Positions 9,176 to 18,171 of a stretch of DNA of 64,000 nucleotides are shown here, piece after piece. Origin of the DNA: Gp1-AA133 sp964641665 (lineage in GTDB: Bacteria; Acidobacteriota; Terriglobia; Terriglobales; Acidobacteriaceae); NCBI GenBank assembly GCA_964641665.1, contig CAZXKO010000031.1:62001-126000 (forward strand). Direction: 5' to 3'. Each line of letters begins with the position of its first letter. Positions within the stretch are counted from its first letter, which is position 1. The notes below the pieces were generated by a model, which saw only the letters and a list, made by a program, of their open reading frames with translations, had not been told where the DNA came from and did not search any database. The position numbers and the translations under genes were made by a program.

Positions 9176-10618
9176 TCAACAGACTTGGACACATTCCATC
9201 CCCAGCAGAGCGGCGAGCTTTTTGAGCTTGCTGGAGACGTGCCCCACGCCGACGGCGCAGTGATGCGCGGGACCGTGTGCGTTCCATTCGTTCATGAAGC
9301 GACGGGCGCCGATCGAGAAACGATAGCGGCTGTTGGTGTTTCCGATTTCGAGGATCGGCCCTGCGACCGACTCTCCCTCAGCCATCAGAAGTTGCAACCG
9401 GCCATCGACGGTTTGCACGACCGACAACAGCGTGACGGGCCCGTGTTTCACAGACATCTCGACGGAGAGGCCGCGGCCGACCTTGCCGTGATAGACAGCG
9501 AGGGGGCGTGCTTTGGTCTTCCCTTCGGCGATCGCGAGGTGTCCGGGGCCGTCGTGGCCCATGAGGACCACATCGTCGTTGTAGTCGACGGCGTAGTACT
9601 CGGTGAAGGAACCGCCGGCGCCGAAGGAGTCCATGATCTTCATGGCCTGGGCATTCTTAACTTCATATTCACCGGCAACCGGAATTCCGCGAGCGGTCAG
9701 AAGGCTGGTGCCAAGAATGATCGAGCTAATGACATCCTCGTTTTCGGGATTTCCCGTGCCCTGGTGGTAGTAGGCGAGGGATCCGAGTTTGTGAGTCTCG
9801 ACCAGGCGGTCGAGCGCGAGCGACGTCCGGGCCGCCCGCTCGAGTTCCTCGGTGGGACAATCGGGTTGCACATCCATGGAACTGTGAAACTCGGCAACTC
9901 GGCTCTTGATCTCGGGATCGCGGGCTTTGCGCCTTACGGCGGCGAGTTCTTCCACTTCCAAGATTTCGATGTGTCCACCGAAATAGGCGCATTGCTGGGT
10001 GAAGTCGGAGTAGATGTCGAGCATGCCGCCGTAGTAGTGGCCCATCACACCCAGGCGATTATGTTCCATGATGTGCGCGACACGCGCGGCGTCGATCCAC
10101 TCGGCGATCTCGGTCCAGGCCAAAGGGTCGTTCTCGAGCGTGCCGCTGACCTGAAAAAATGGAATGCGGCAGCGGTTGAAAACGTTGGCGATTTCCGGCA
10201 CCGGGCACGCCTGGCAGTAGGCCAGCCATTCGCCCGTCATTTTGGTGCGGTCGCCGAGACGGTTGAATGCGGCGTAGTCGATGGCGGACGCAGGCGACAG
10301 GTTCAGGATGATGACCGGCACTTTGGCGCGCCGCACGACGGGCAGGACGGTAGAGGAAAGAGCGTAGGTGGTAACGTAGAGGAAAATCAGATCGACATCG
10401 GCGCGGCGGAATTCGTGCCCGGCCGCGAGAGCTTTCTCAGGGGTATCAATCAACCCGAGATTGACAACCTGAACGCCGGGGTGCTCGAGTCGGCGCGCGA
10501 CTTGCTCGGTGTATCCGCGCAGGCGTTGTTCCAGGCCCTGGAATTGCGGCCAGTAGGCATCGAGGCCGATGCCGAAAACGCCGATCCTCAGGCCGCCGTT
10601 GGAGTCAATTCGATACAT
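9176..10618 (-). CDS. L-fucose/L-arabinose isomerase family protein
   Basis: Cytoplasmic 480-residue protein of the AraA/FucI-like ketol-isomerase fold. It shows the N-terminal Rossmann-like part (GLRIGVFGIGLDAYWPQF), a conserved central region (FFQVSGTLENDPLAW, MGHYYGGMLDIYSDF) and the C-terminal barrel with SILGTSLLTARG-like sequence and MGHDGPGHLAI. No signal peptide is seen. ATG 10618 (MYRIDSNGGLRIG) is chosen over an in-frame start at 10750 because the conserved domain begins directly after it and the extra 44 residues look non-coding. It lies upstream of the rhamnosidase operon on the same strand, so it may act on a released pentose or deoxyhexose. It is too divergent from classical AraA or FucI to name the substrate. 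Confidence 0.8.
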   Translation of the reverse strand: MYRIDSNGGLRIGVFGIGLDAYWPQFQGLEQRLRGYTEQVARRLEHPGVQVVNLGLIDTPEKALAAGHEFRRADVDLIFLYVTTYALSSTVLPVVRRAKVPVIILNLSPASAIDYAAFNRLGDRTKMTGEWLAYCQACPVPEIANVFNRCRIPFFQVSGTLENDPLAWTEIAEWIDAARVAHIMEHNRLGVMGHYYGGMLDIYSDFTQQCAYFGGHIEILEVEELAAVRRKARDPEIKSRVAEFHSSMDVQPDCPTEELERAARTSLALDRLVETHKLGSLAYYHQGTGNPENEDVISSIILGTSLLTARGIPVAGEYEVKNAQAMKIMDSFGAGGSFTEYYAVDYNDDVVLMGHDGPGHLAIAEGKTKARPLAVYHGKVGRGLSVEMSVKHGPVTLLSVVQTVDGRLQLLMAEGESVAGPILEIGNTNSRYRFSIGARRFMNEWNAHGPAHHCAVGVGHVSSKLKKLAALLGMECVQVC

Positions 10619-10981
10619 GATGTAAGCCTTGCTTCTCGGTGGGTGCTGCTTTAGCTTGCCGAGTCGTGAAATCCGAACAGGGCTGGTCAGCATACTCAGC
10701 GCCATAGGTGGGTTGCAAGCGATGAAATCGCGGCCGTTGTTGTTCTGCATTGCGAAAAAGGCGCGCAGCCACGTGGACCCGACAGCCAGAGGGCATGGTT
10801 ATGCCGGTCCTCGGGGTTCGCGATCCGCTTGCGCCGGCGCTTGTAAAGCGGGATTGGGGGATGTTTTTCACAGCAAAACACTCAGGCTTTTGCGAATGAG
10901 ATTGACGCCTCCGTGTGGCTGGTGTGAGCATTCCGCGTGCATACGCTCTTAAAGGGATCTCCCATGCTTAGGAGGGCTGGC
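10619..10981. promoter_or_regulatory. Divergent intergenic region between the isomerase and GH39-like genes
   Basis: About 360 bases separate two divergent genes and must hold both promoters. A TTGACG hexamer at 10902-10907 is the best -35-like element toward the plus strand, but no good -10 lies at 16-18 nt. Nothing else was recognised. Confidence 0.3.
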
Positions 10982-12496
10982 ATGAGTCGCACCTCTCGGT
11001 GGCAATCTTTCATGATCGTTGCGCTCGGTCTGATTTTCGCAAATTCGGCCCCGGCGCAGGACCAACCTTTGAAGTTGGAAGTCCATTGGGACAAAGTGGT
11101 GCGCGTCTCGCGGACCGAAACGACGTTGCAGGTAGTGGTGAACCCGCCGCTGCGACGCGGGACTCCGGTCCACGACAACGCCTACAAGGCGGTTCACGAT
11201 CTGGGCGCCGACTATGTCCGTTACGTTCCGTGGCTGCCCTATCCGAGGCTGGGGGTGGCTGAACTGGAACCCCCGAAGGACGGCAAGACATCATGGGATT
11301 TTTCGGTGATCGATCCGATGACCATCGATTTTCTGGAGGCCACCAAGGGTCATTCCGTGATTCTGAATTTCAGCACCATTCCGCAATGGATGTACATATC
11401 GGACAAACCCAACGCCTATCCCGCCGACCCCGATCAGGTCACGTGGGACTATGAGCAGGGGACGGAGCTCCGCGACCCCAGTTGCAAGGAGGTCGCGGAC
11501 TATTACGCGCGGCTCATCGGCTGGTACACACAGGGTGGATTCACGGACGAGTTCGGCAAGCGGCACGAATCGGGGTACCACTATTCCATTCCCTACTGGG
11601 AGGTGCTGAATGAGGTTGAGTTCGAGCACCACATCTCGCCCGAGACTTACACGAAACTGTACGACGAAGTGGTGACGGCGATGAAGAGCGTGCAGCCCGA
11701 TCTGAAGTTTGTTGGGCTGGCTCTGGCGTTTACCACCAAGCCGGAATACTTCGAGTATTTCCTGGACCACAAGAGCCACAAGCCGGGGATTCCACTGGAC
11801 TTCATTTCCTATCACTTTTATGCGGTCCCGACGCCGGATCAGACACCGGAAATCGAGCAGTTCACGTATTTTGACCAAGCCGATGGGTTCCTGAAGACGG
11901 TGCGCTTTGTGGAAGCGATCCGGCAGCGGCTTTCGCCGGAGACGAAAACCACGATTGACGAACTGGGTGTGATTTCCGCGGACGACATGTCGCAGGGCGA
12001 GCCCGGGCACGTCGCGCAACCGATTCCGAATTCTTACTGGAATCTCGCGGGCGCTCTGTATGCCTATCTTGTCGGCGAGATGACGAAGATTGGGATCGAC
12101 GTTGCAGGCGAATCGCAACTGGTTGGTTACCCGACGCAATTTCCGAGCGTGTCGATGGTGGATTGGAATGACGGCAAGCCGAATGCGCGGTTGTGGGTGC
12201 TGAAATTACTGCACGACAACTTTGGGCCCGGCGACAAGGTGGTGGAGATTGCATCAACTGCGTCGAATCATCCGTATGTTTACTCGGTAGCTTTCGCGAC
12301 ACGAGACGGCAAGCGGCGGGTGCTGCTGGTCAACAAGAGGGATCGAGCGTTCGAAGTTTCGATTCCGGGCGCTACCGGCGGCAAGGAAGAGTATGTGGAC
12401 CAAACCACAGCCTTCCAGTCGCCAGCGTCCAAGAAGTTGGAGAGTGACACTGTCAAGCTGGGCGGGTTGGCGGTGAAGGTGGTTACACTTCCGTAG
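10982..12496 (+). CDS. Secreted clan GH-A glycoside hydrolase, GH39-like
   Basis: Protein of 504 residues with a signal peptide (MSRTSRWQSFMIVALGLIFA...APAQ) and a TIM-barrel of the GH-A clan. IPYWEVLNEVEFEH supplies the Asn-Glu acid/base pair and TTIDELGV probably the nucleophile Glu; a C-terminal beta domain follows (RRVLLVNKRDRAFEVSIPG). The layout resembles GH39 or related xylosidase-type enzymes, though the subfamily is not certain. ATG 10982 is chosen because AGGAGGG lies 5 nt upstream and the signal peptide starts there; upstream in-frame starts at 10937 and 10967 lack these. It is transcribed alone, divergent from the isomerase. The likely role is cleavage of a pectin-associated glycoside (inference). 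Confidence 0.78.
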   Translation: MSRTSRWQSFMIVALGLIFANSAPAQDQPLKLEVHWDKVVRVSRTETTLQVVVNPPLRRGTPVHDNAYKAVHDLGADYVRYVPWLPYPRLGVAELEPPKDGKTSWDFSVIDPMTIDFLEATKGHSVILNFSTIPQWMYISDKPNAYPADPDQVTWDYEQGTELRDPSCKEVADYYARLIGWYTQGGFTDEFGKRHESGYHYSIPYWEVLNEVEFEHHISPETYTKLYDEVVTAMKSVQPDLKFVGLALAFTTKPEYFEYFLDHKSHKPGIPLDFISYHFYAVPTPDQTPEIEQFTYFDQADGFLKTVRFVEAIRQRLSPETKTTIDELGVISADDMSQGEPGHVAQPIPNSYWNLAGALYAYLVGEMTKIGIDVAGESQLVGYPTQFPSVSMVDWNDGKPNARLWVLKLLHDNFGPGDKVVEIASTASNHPYVYSVAFATRDGKRRVLLVNKRDRAFEVSIPGATGGKEEYVDQTTAFQSPASKKLESDTVKLGGLAVKVVTLP

Positions 12497-12547
12497 GCGG
12501 CACTTACTAAACGAATTGAGCGGATTGGGCGGCGAGTAGTGAAGTAC

Positions 12548-13747
12548 CTACTGCGCATTCGGGTCCAGTTCCTGCTTCGTCACCTCACTCGGGGAAAAGA
12601 CTTTTTCGATCAGCTTCTGCTGATTGACCTGATGGTGGAGGCGACGGAACTCAATCAAGGCCTTCTGCTGCTCCGCTTCGTTCCCGAGGGCCTTCTGTGC
12701 TTGTGCAAGGCGATACCAGGCGACTTCGTCATCGGCCTCCAATGCGACAGCTTTCTGGAGATGCGTCAACGCCTGCTCGGGCTTCTGCGCGGCGATCAGA
12801 ACCGCGGCCAAGCCTAAATGAGCTTCTTCAAACTCAGGATAGTACTTGAGGGCGAGTTCGAAGAAGTTCTGGGCTTTTTCGAGTTGTCCGGCCTTGCGGT
12901 GGGCTTCTGCGATTTCGTAAGCAGCGTTGGAGTTGGAGGGATCGAGATCCAATTCTTTCTGGAATTCCGAGAGCGCGCCGGCCGCATCGTCGGCGGAGTT
13001 GGTTTTCTGTGATTCCGCCAACAGGGCGCGGCCCAGGCGGTAGTGAATACCAGGCCTGCTGGGATCGAGCTTGAGAACCTCGCGGTATTCGCTGATCGCG
13101 ATGCTGTTTCCCTGGCTTTCGTAGGCTTCCGCCATGGCCTGGTGCCGCCAGCTGGAGTTGGGAGCGACCTTGGCCAGCTTCTCCATGGTGAGATAAGCGA
13201 AGTTCCCGTATATCCGGCCGCTGTGGTAGAGGACCTCGGGGTCGTCGGGATAAAGCTTGTCCAATTCGAGAGCCACCTCGACGGCTTTGTTGTTCTGCTG
13301 CAAGCCGGTGTAGGCTCGCTCGAGGTGCAGGCCGCACATGCGACGGGTTTCGGGATCGCTGGAACGGCGGAAACCTTTCTCGAGTCCTGGCAAGGCTTCG
13401 CGATAGTGCCCCAGTTCCGACAATGACATGGCTAGAAGACTATCCGTCTTCGTGAGGCCCGGCTTGATCTTCAGGGCCTGGCGCAGGGCCAGCTCGGCTT
13501 GGTCAAACTTTCCTTCTTGAAAATAGATCAGGCCCAGGTTGGCATGCACTTCGGCGACCCCAGGTTCCAGATCGCGCAGCTTTTCGTAGGCCTTCTGCGC
13601 ATCCTCGAAGCGGCCTGCGGCCAGCGCGCTTTGCCCTTCCTCTGCGTAGCGTTCCGTGGCGCTGCCACCCGAGGGTTGCCCGAAGGCGCTCAGAGCCATA
13701 ACACAGAGGCCCACCCTCAGACAGGCATTGGTGGCTGCCGCAATCAT
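12548..13747 (-). CDS. Secreted tetratricopeptide repeat protein
   Basis: Protein of 399 residues with an N-terminal signal-like segment (about residues 1-23) followed by at least seven tandem TPR units, for example ALAAGRFEDAQKAYEKL, GLIYFQEGKFDQAELALRQA and GLAAVLIAAQKPEQALTHLQKA. TPR arrays mediate protein-protein contacts; no catalytic domain is visible. It lies directly downstream of the TonB-dependent receptor on the same strand, but a strong terminator sits between them, so it is probably separately transcribed. In Acidobacteriota such secreted TPR proteins often neighbour polysaccharide-use genes, but a specific role cannot be stated. Confidence 0.85.
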   Translation of the reverse strand: MIAAATNACLRVGLCVMALSAFGQPSGGSATERYAEEGQSALAAGRFEDAQKAYEKLRDLEPGVAEVHANLGLIYFQEGKFDQAELALRQALKIKPGLTKTDSLLAMSLSELGHYREALPGLEKGFRRSSDPETRRMCGLHLERAYTGLQQNNKAVEVALELDKLYPDDPEVLYHSGRIYGNFAYLTMEKLAKVAPNSSWRHQAMAEAYESQGNSIAISEYREVLKLDPSRPGIHYRLGRALLAESQKTNSADDAAGALSEFQKELDLDPSNSNAAYEIAEAHRKAGQLEKAQNFFELALKYYPEFEEAHLGLAAVLIAAQKPEQALTHLQKAVALEADDEVAWYRLAQAQKALGNEAEQQKALIEFRRLHHQVNQQKLIEKVFSPSEVTKQELDPNAQ

Positions 13748-13830
13748 TTCTGCAGTTTACCTCACGAAAACCGGAAGCCGGGGAGACGTGTGCATCGGGC
13801 AGTGGTGAAGTGGTCGCGTGTGACGCCAAC

Positions 13831-13860
13831 AAAAAAACCCGCCAGGCCGAAGCCTGGCGG
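13831..13860 (-). terminator. Rho-independent terminator of the TonB-dependent receptor gene
   Basis: Perfect 9-bp stem CCGCCAGGC/GCCTGGCGG (13839-13847 with 13852-13860) and a four-base loop. On the minus strand it is followed by a run of seven T (13837-13831). It lies about 20 nt after the receptor's stop codon. Confidence 0.9.
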
Positions 13861-13880
13861 TTGATAAAAACAAGCGCCAG

Positions 13881-16800
13881 TTAGAAAGTGAGCTTTCCTC
13901 CAAGCTGGACGACACGCGACGCCCGGGCATTTGTAACAACCCCGAAGGCCTGCGCCCCGGTGCTGGAAACGTTGGTTGACACCGGGTTTTGTCCCGGTCC
14001 CACGCTGGGATTGGTAAGGTCCAGTCCGTATTGGGTATGGTTGAACGCGTTGAATGCTTCCACCCGGAACTGGAATGCCACTCGTTCGGTGAACTTGAAC
14101 GCCTTTCCGATGTTCATGTCCCAATTGTTGATTCCCGGGTTGGTGAGGATATTCCGTCCGCTGTTCCCCAACTGGGTGTACAACGGGGCTGTAAAGCACG
14201 CGGTATTGAACCAGTGCGTAAGGGTCTTGGGACCGCTGTTCGGATTACAGCCGGGAACAAGGTTAGCGCGCTGATTAAAAATGTCGTTCCCCGAGAAATC
14301 GAAATTACCGGTAGCAGAGAAGGGGAACCCTTTCTGCATAGTGACCACGCCACCGATCTGCCATCCGCCGACCAAGATATCGGCAGCCCGGTTCATACCA
14401 CCGCCGAAGCGCTTACCACGCCCAAGTGGCAAGCTGTAAACATAACTCGCCACAAAGCGATGGCGGACATCGAAGTCCGAGCGTCCATAGTCCAGCCTGG
14501 GATTGTGGTCGTTGAGATGTCCGGCAAAGCCGCCGCCCGCAGACCCGATGCCAGCAGCCGCCGACTTGTCGTCCAAACTCTTGGCGTAGGTATAGACCGC
14601 CTGAAGCGCCAAGTCGGAAGTACGATGCTCCAACTTCAAATTGCCGGCATTGTAATTGGCGTACCCATTCCATTCGCTGCTCAGGTATCCGTTCGCCGCC
14701 GTGATGTTTTGATACGGTCTGCGGGGTTGGATCAAGCAACCAGGATTGTTCGGATTGCCCCCTGTGGTGACATCGCAAAGGGCGGGGTTGGCTGGTTCAA
14801 AAGGCTGGTTGATATTGGTGCGGTTCAGCAAGTGCAAGCCATGGTTTCCAACGTAGTTCGCCTCCAGCGTTGTGTTTGCCGCCAGTTGGCGCTGGACTGA
14901 CAGCGACCACTGCTGGACATACGGATTGCGCGGATGGGCGGAAATTTGGACCGCAAAGAATTGGTTTCCATCCGTCGCCGCACTGACAGTGTGCGGAACG
15001 ATCGGCGGTTGCATATTGTCGGTTAATTTCGGCGTAGTTGGGTCGCCCGTTGGAACGTAGTTCGAGCGTACGACAAAAGGATATACGTCCCCTGAGTCAT
15101 CAATCTCGCGGGTTTCCGAGGCGTCAAAGAAAATCCCATAGCCGCCGCGGACCACGGTTTTATCTTTCAACCGGTAGGCAAAGCCGAGGCGCGGAGCAAA
15201 GGGTTTCTTTGAACTATCTACCGGATTGCGGCGGCCGCAATAGCGATAGAAGCCATTTCCGGCAGGAGCAACGGTCGTTAGCAGAGTCTTGTCAGCGAAG
15301 CACAATCCGCCACCGGCATTCCCGTCATCAAACCACATCATTTGGTTATTCTGTTCGTAGGGTATGGTGCGGAAGTCCCACCTCAAACCCAAGTTCAAGG
15401 TCAAGCGGCTGGTTGCTTTCCAGTCGTCCTGCACGTAGGGAGCGAAATACGTAAAGTGATATTGATTCAGATTGCCGGGAGGGTTCTGTGGCTTGAAGTT
15501 CGGTCCGGGCTGCCAGGTGGCGTCGTTGTTGTAGTAGCCAAGAAGAAAATCAGCGACGCTGTTACCAGTACCGCATGTGACGGTTGCGCAGCCGTTCACG
15601 GGCAAATTGCCGCCGGTGGTATTGCTCGGATTAAACCCAGTCGCGCTGCCGTTGCTGAGGATGAGGTTACTGGAATAGCCGTAGTCTCCCAGAAAATCGT
15701 CCGCAAGATTGCGCTTCTGTATCCAACGGCGAAGATCGAAACCCACGGCGATGGTGTGTTTCCCCTTTATCACCGTGAAGGAGTCGGCGAAATCCCACAT
15801 GGGCACGTCGCTGGTGGTAAGGTCGTTGACTTGGCTTCCCACGGTGGCGAATCCCGCATTCAGGTTGACTTGCGGGTACGTCTGGTTGTTAGGAAACTTA
15901 CCCAAGTTTGGGTAACTCCCCGTGATAGCGAGGGTTGTCACGTCGGCCTGCGACGCGGGAAAACCTACCTGATTGGCGATTGCCTCAAGATGTCCGAAGC
16001 GGAAGTTGTTGACCATGTTGTGGCCGAGCGAGATGGTGTGCGATACCGTCCAGCTTTCGTTGTTCTCGACAAAGCTTCCAACTCCTTGCTTTGAAACGTT
16101 CCCGTTTCCGACGTTTGAATTGGAAAAGTCCACGTTCGACCAGCGGAAAGAGACCGACCCCCAACGCCCGAGCATCTGATCCAGCTTGTAGGTTTGCTGA
16201 TCGATATTGTTGGGGGCACTGCCGCCGAAGGAAACGGTACTACCCGCCCCGGTCGGCGCCGGAAAGAACCCTTTCTCCACATTCGCCAGGCGCGAAAAAC
16301 GTGCCGCAGGAATAATATTACCCGGGAAAGGCGCTCCGGTTAGAGGATCAATGGGCATGCAGGGAAGATTACTTGAGAGTTGGGAATTGCAGGCCGCAGT
16401 TCCTACGGCGGGCAACGGTTGCCCCGCAAGTGGACCCGACAATGCTGTGGCCGCGGAAAAGTCGGCGTTTCCTCCAGTCGTACCAATACCGAGTTGCGCC
16501 GGCGCGGGTACGAAAACCGGAGTGGCGATGAATCCATTGATGGTCCGCTGGCCCTCGTAATTGGCTAGGAAGAAAGTCTTATTTCGGCCATCGTATAGCT
16601 TGGGGATGTAGATCGGGCCTCCAAGCACAAAGCCAAATTGATTCTGCCGCAATTCGGGGTTCTTGGTTGCCGGTGTTGCGTTAGGCAATACAGGCAACGC
16701 ATCGAAAGCGTCGTTTCTCAAGAACTCGAACGCCGTGCCGTGCAACTGGTTGGTGCCACTCTTGCTGACAATGTTGATCTGGTTGGCGCTAAAGCCGTAT

Positions 16801-17486
16801 TCCGCTGAGTAGGTCTCGCTCTGGATTTTGAATTCCTGGATTGCGTCCTGCGACAGGATCACCGCAGGCGTGCCCAGAGCCGTATCCACGTTCGCGATAC
16901 CGTCCAAGGTGTAGTTGTTCGATTCCGGGCGGCTGCCGTTAATGCTGATGGCGTTGCCCGCGCCCTGCCGCATCTGACCTTGCTCTCCGTTGGTCGTTAC
17001 CGCACCGGCGGTCAGGAAGATTAGATTGATGAAGTTGCGGTTGGCTAGTGGGAGTTGATCAACCTGTTTTTGAGTGATGGTTTGTGCCACGGTTGCGCTC
17101 TCAGTTTCCAAAGTGACGGCGCTGGCTTTCACTTCCACAAATTCGTTTATCGAGCCGGGCTTCAAGGTGACATCTGCGCGAGCCTGCTGCGCCACCACCA
17201 GGCTGATGTTGTCCACCACGGACTTCTGGAATCCAGGAGATTCGACCGTTACCTTATAGGTCCCGACCTGCAAGAACGGGGCGGTGTAATCTCCCGAGGA
17301 ACTCGTCTCGGTGTGAGTCACGTTGCCGGTGGCGAGGTTGGTGATGTCGACGCTCGCTTTAGCCACCACAGCGCCAGAATTGTCGGTGACCGTACCTAGA
17401 ATGGTTCCGGTGGCTCCAGCCTGACCGTAGAGCCAACTCGCCGAAACGACAATCAACAAACACCCCAACAGATTGCGGATTCTCAT
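13881..17486 (-). CDS. TonB-dependent receptor with N-terminal carboxypeptidase-regulatory domain (Oar-like)
   Basis: Outer-membrane protein of 1201 residues. After the signal peptide (MRIRNLLGCLLIVVSASWLYG) comes a CarboxypepD_reg-like beta-sandwich (GTILGTVTDNSGAVV...SGDYTAPFLQVGTYKVTVE), then a plug region (QTITQKQVDQLPLANRNF, SINGSRPESNNYTLDGI) and a long beta-barrel ending in GKLTF. This Oar-like architecture is greatly expanded in Acidobacteriota and is thought to import oligosaccharides or other large nutrients with TonB energy. ATG 17486 is preferred because AGGAGG lies about 9 nt upstream and the signal peptide starts there; the frame is open to 17525. It is followed by its own terminator. 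The substrate is unknown; position suggests a pectic or rhamnose-containing glycan. Confidence 0.93.
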   Translation of the reverse strand: MRIRNLLGCLLIVVSASWLYGQAGATGTILGTVTDNSGAVVAKASVDITNLATGNVTHTETSSSGDYTAPFLQVGTYKVTVESPGFQKSVVDNISLVVAQQARADVTLKPGSINEFVEVKASAVTLETESATVAQTITQKQVDQLPLANRNFINLIFLTAGAVTTNGEQGQMRQGAGNAISINGSRPESNNYTLDGIANVDTALGTPAVILSQDAIQEFKIQSETYSAEYGFSANQINIVSKSGTNQLHGTAFEFLRNDAFDALPVLPNATPATKNPELRQNQFGFVLGGPIYIPKLYDGRNKTFFLANYEGQRTINGFIATPVFVPAPAQLGIGTTGGNADFSAATALSGPLAGQPLPAVGTAACNSQLSSNLPCMPIDPLTGAPFPGNIIPAARFSRLANVEKGFFPAPTGAGSTVSFGGSAPNNIDQQTYKLDQMLGRWGSVSFRWSNVDFSNSNVGNGNVSKQGVGSFVENNESWTVSHTISLGHNMVNNFRFGHLEAIANQVGFPASQADVTTLAITGSYPNLGKFPNNQTYPQVNLNAGFATVGSQVNDLTTSDVPMWDFADSFTVIKGKHTIAVGFDLRRWIQKRNLADDFLGDYGYSSNLILSNGSATGFNPSNTTGGNLPVNGCATVTCGTGNSVADFLLGYYNNDATWQPGPNFKPQNPPGNLNQYHFTYFAPYVQDDWKATSRLTLNLGLRWDFRTIPYEQNNQMMWFDDGNAGGGLCFADKTLLTTVAPAGNGFYRYCGRRNPVDSSKKPFAPRLGFAYRLKDKTVVRGGYGIFFDASETREIDDSGDVYPFVVRSNYVPTGDPTTPKLTDNMQPPIVPHTVSAATDGNQFFAVQISAHPRNPYVQQWSLSVQRQLAANTTLEANYVGNHGLHLLNRTNINQPFEPANPALCDVTTGGNPNNPGCLIQPRRPYQNITAANGYLSSEWNGYANYNAGNLKLEHRTSDLALQAVYTYAKSLDDKSAAAGIGSAGGGFAGHLNDHNPRLDYGRSDFDVRHRFVASYVYSLPLGRGKRFGGGMNRAADILVGGWQIGGVVTMQKGFPFSATGNFDFSGNDIFNQRANLVPGCNPNSGPKTLTHWFNTACFTAPLYTQLGNSGRNILTNPGINNWDMNIGKAFKFTERVAFQFRVEAFNAFNHTQYGLDLTNPSVGPGQNPVSTNVSSTGAQAFGVVTNARASRVVQLGGKLTF

Positions 17487-18171
17487 GGTGTTGTTTCCTC
17501 CTGTTGTCCCTGGCGCGCACTCCAAGCCCGGCTCCGCTCAGGTTCAGCATTCCTATATTGCTGGCTTGCTCTAAGACCCACTTCAATCTGGCAAGATCTC
17601 CAGTATGCCTACGAGAGGGGCAGCGACTCCGGACATCTTCTGAACCTCGAAGGTCGCTTCGCTCGTCAGAATCTGCCGGACATTCGTCCCCCAATCGGTG
17701 CACCCCTGCATCGGCGCGGATACTCCCATTGGTGGGAATGCATCGTCAATCTGCAAACCCGAAACGCCGGTCATTTTTCATTGAGAAACAAGCGCAGGAG
17801 TGCGAACACAGCATCAAACTGCGGGTTTGGAGCCGATTTCAAAGGTCTGGGTACCGATCTCCCGTTTTGCGTAGTGTGACCTGCGTGCCGCTTGGGTTTC
17901 GCAATGCAGAATATTTTCGAGGTCGCGCCGTGTCGGGTTAGCTGGGGGATCATCAGGGGCTTGTTTGTTCTTCGGGCACGCAGCGTTTGCAAAGAAGGAT
18001 ATGGGGATAAGAGGTCGTAGCAGCTCTTAGCCACGGAGAAGGACCGAGGTACGGCAAGTGACGGAAAGAGCCTTTAACCGCAAAGATCGCAGCGGTTTCA
18101 GCAAAGAGCGCGGAGAAAAACGGGGATAACGGACCATTCCTATTCTTTGCCAGCTTCGGTTTCCGCTTTGC
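17487..18171. other. Long intergenic region between the receptor and the rhamnose regulator
   Basis: Nearly 700 bases with no convincing gene. The open frames here have compositions rich in Ser/Arg/Pro typical of chance reading, no ribosome-binding sites and no recognisable domains. The receptor's leader and promoter must lie at the left end. No tRNA, repeat or clear hairpin was seen. Confidence 0.5.

Noticed and set aside
8936..10654. A 572-codon plus-strand open frame
   Set aside because: Antisense shadow of the isomerase-like gene, with no recognisable motif and no ribosome-binding site.
17504..17941. A 145-codon plus-strand frame upstream of the TonB-dependent receptor
   Set aside because: No start signal, a Ser/Arg/Pro-rich composition and an overlap with the receptor's ribosome-binding region; treated as non-coding.
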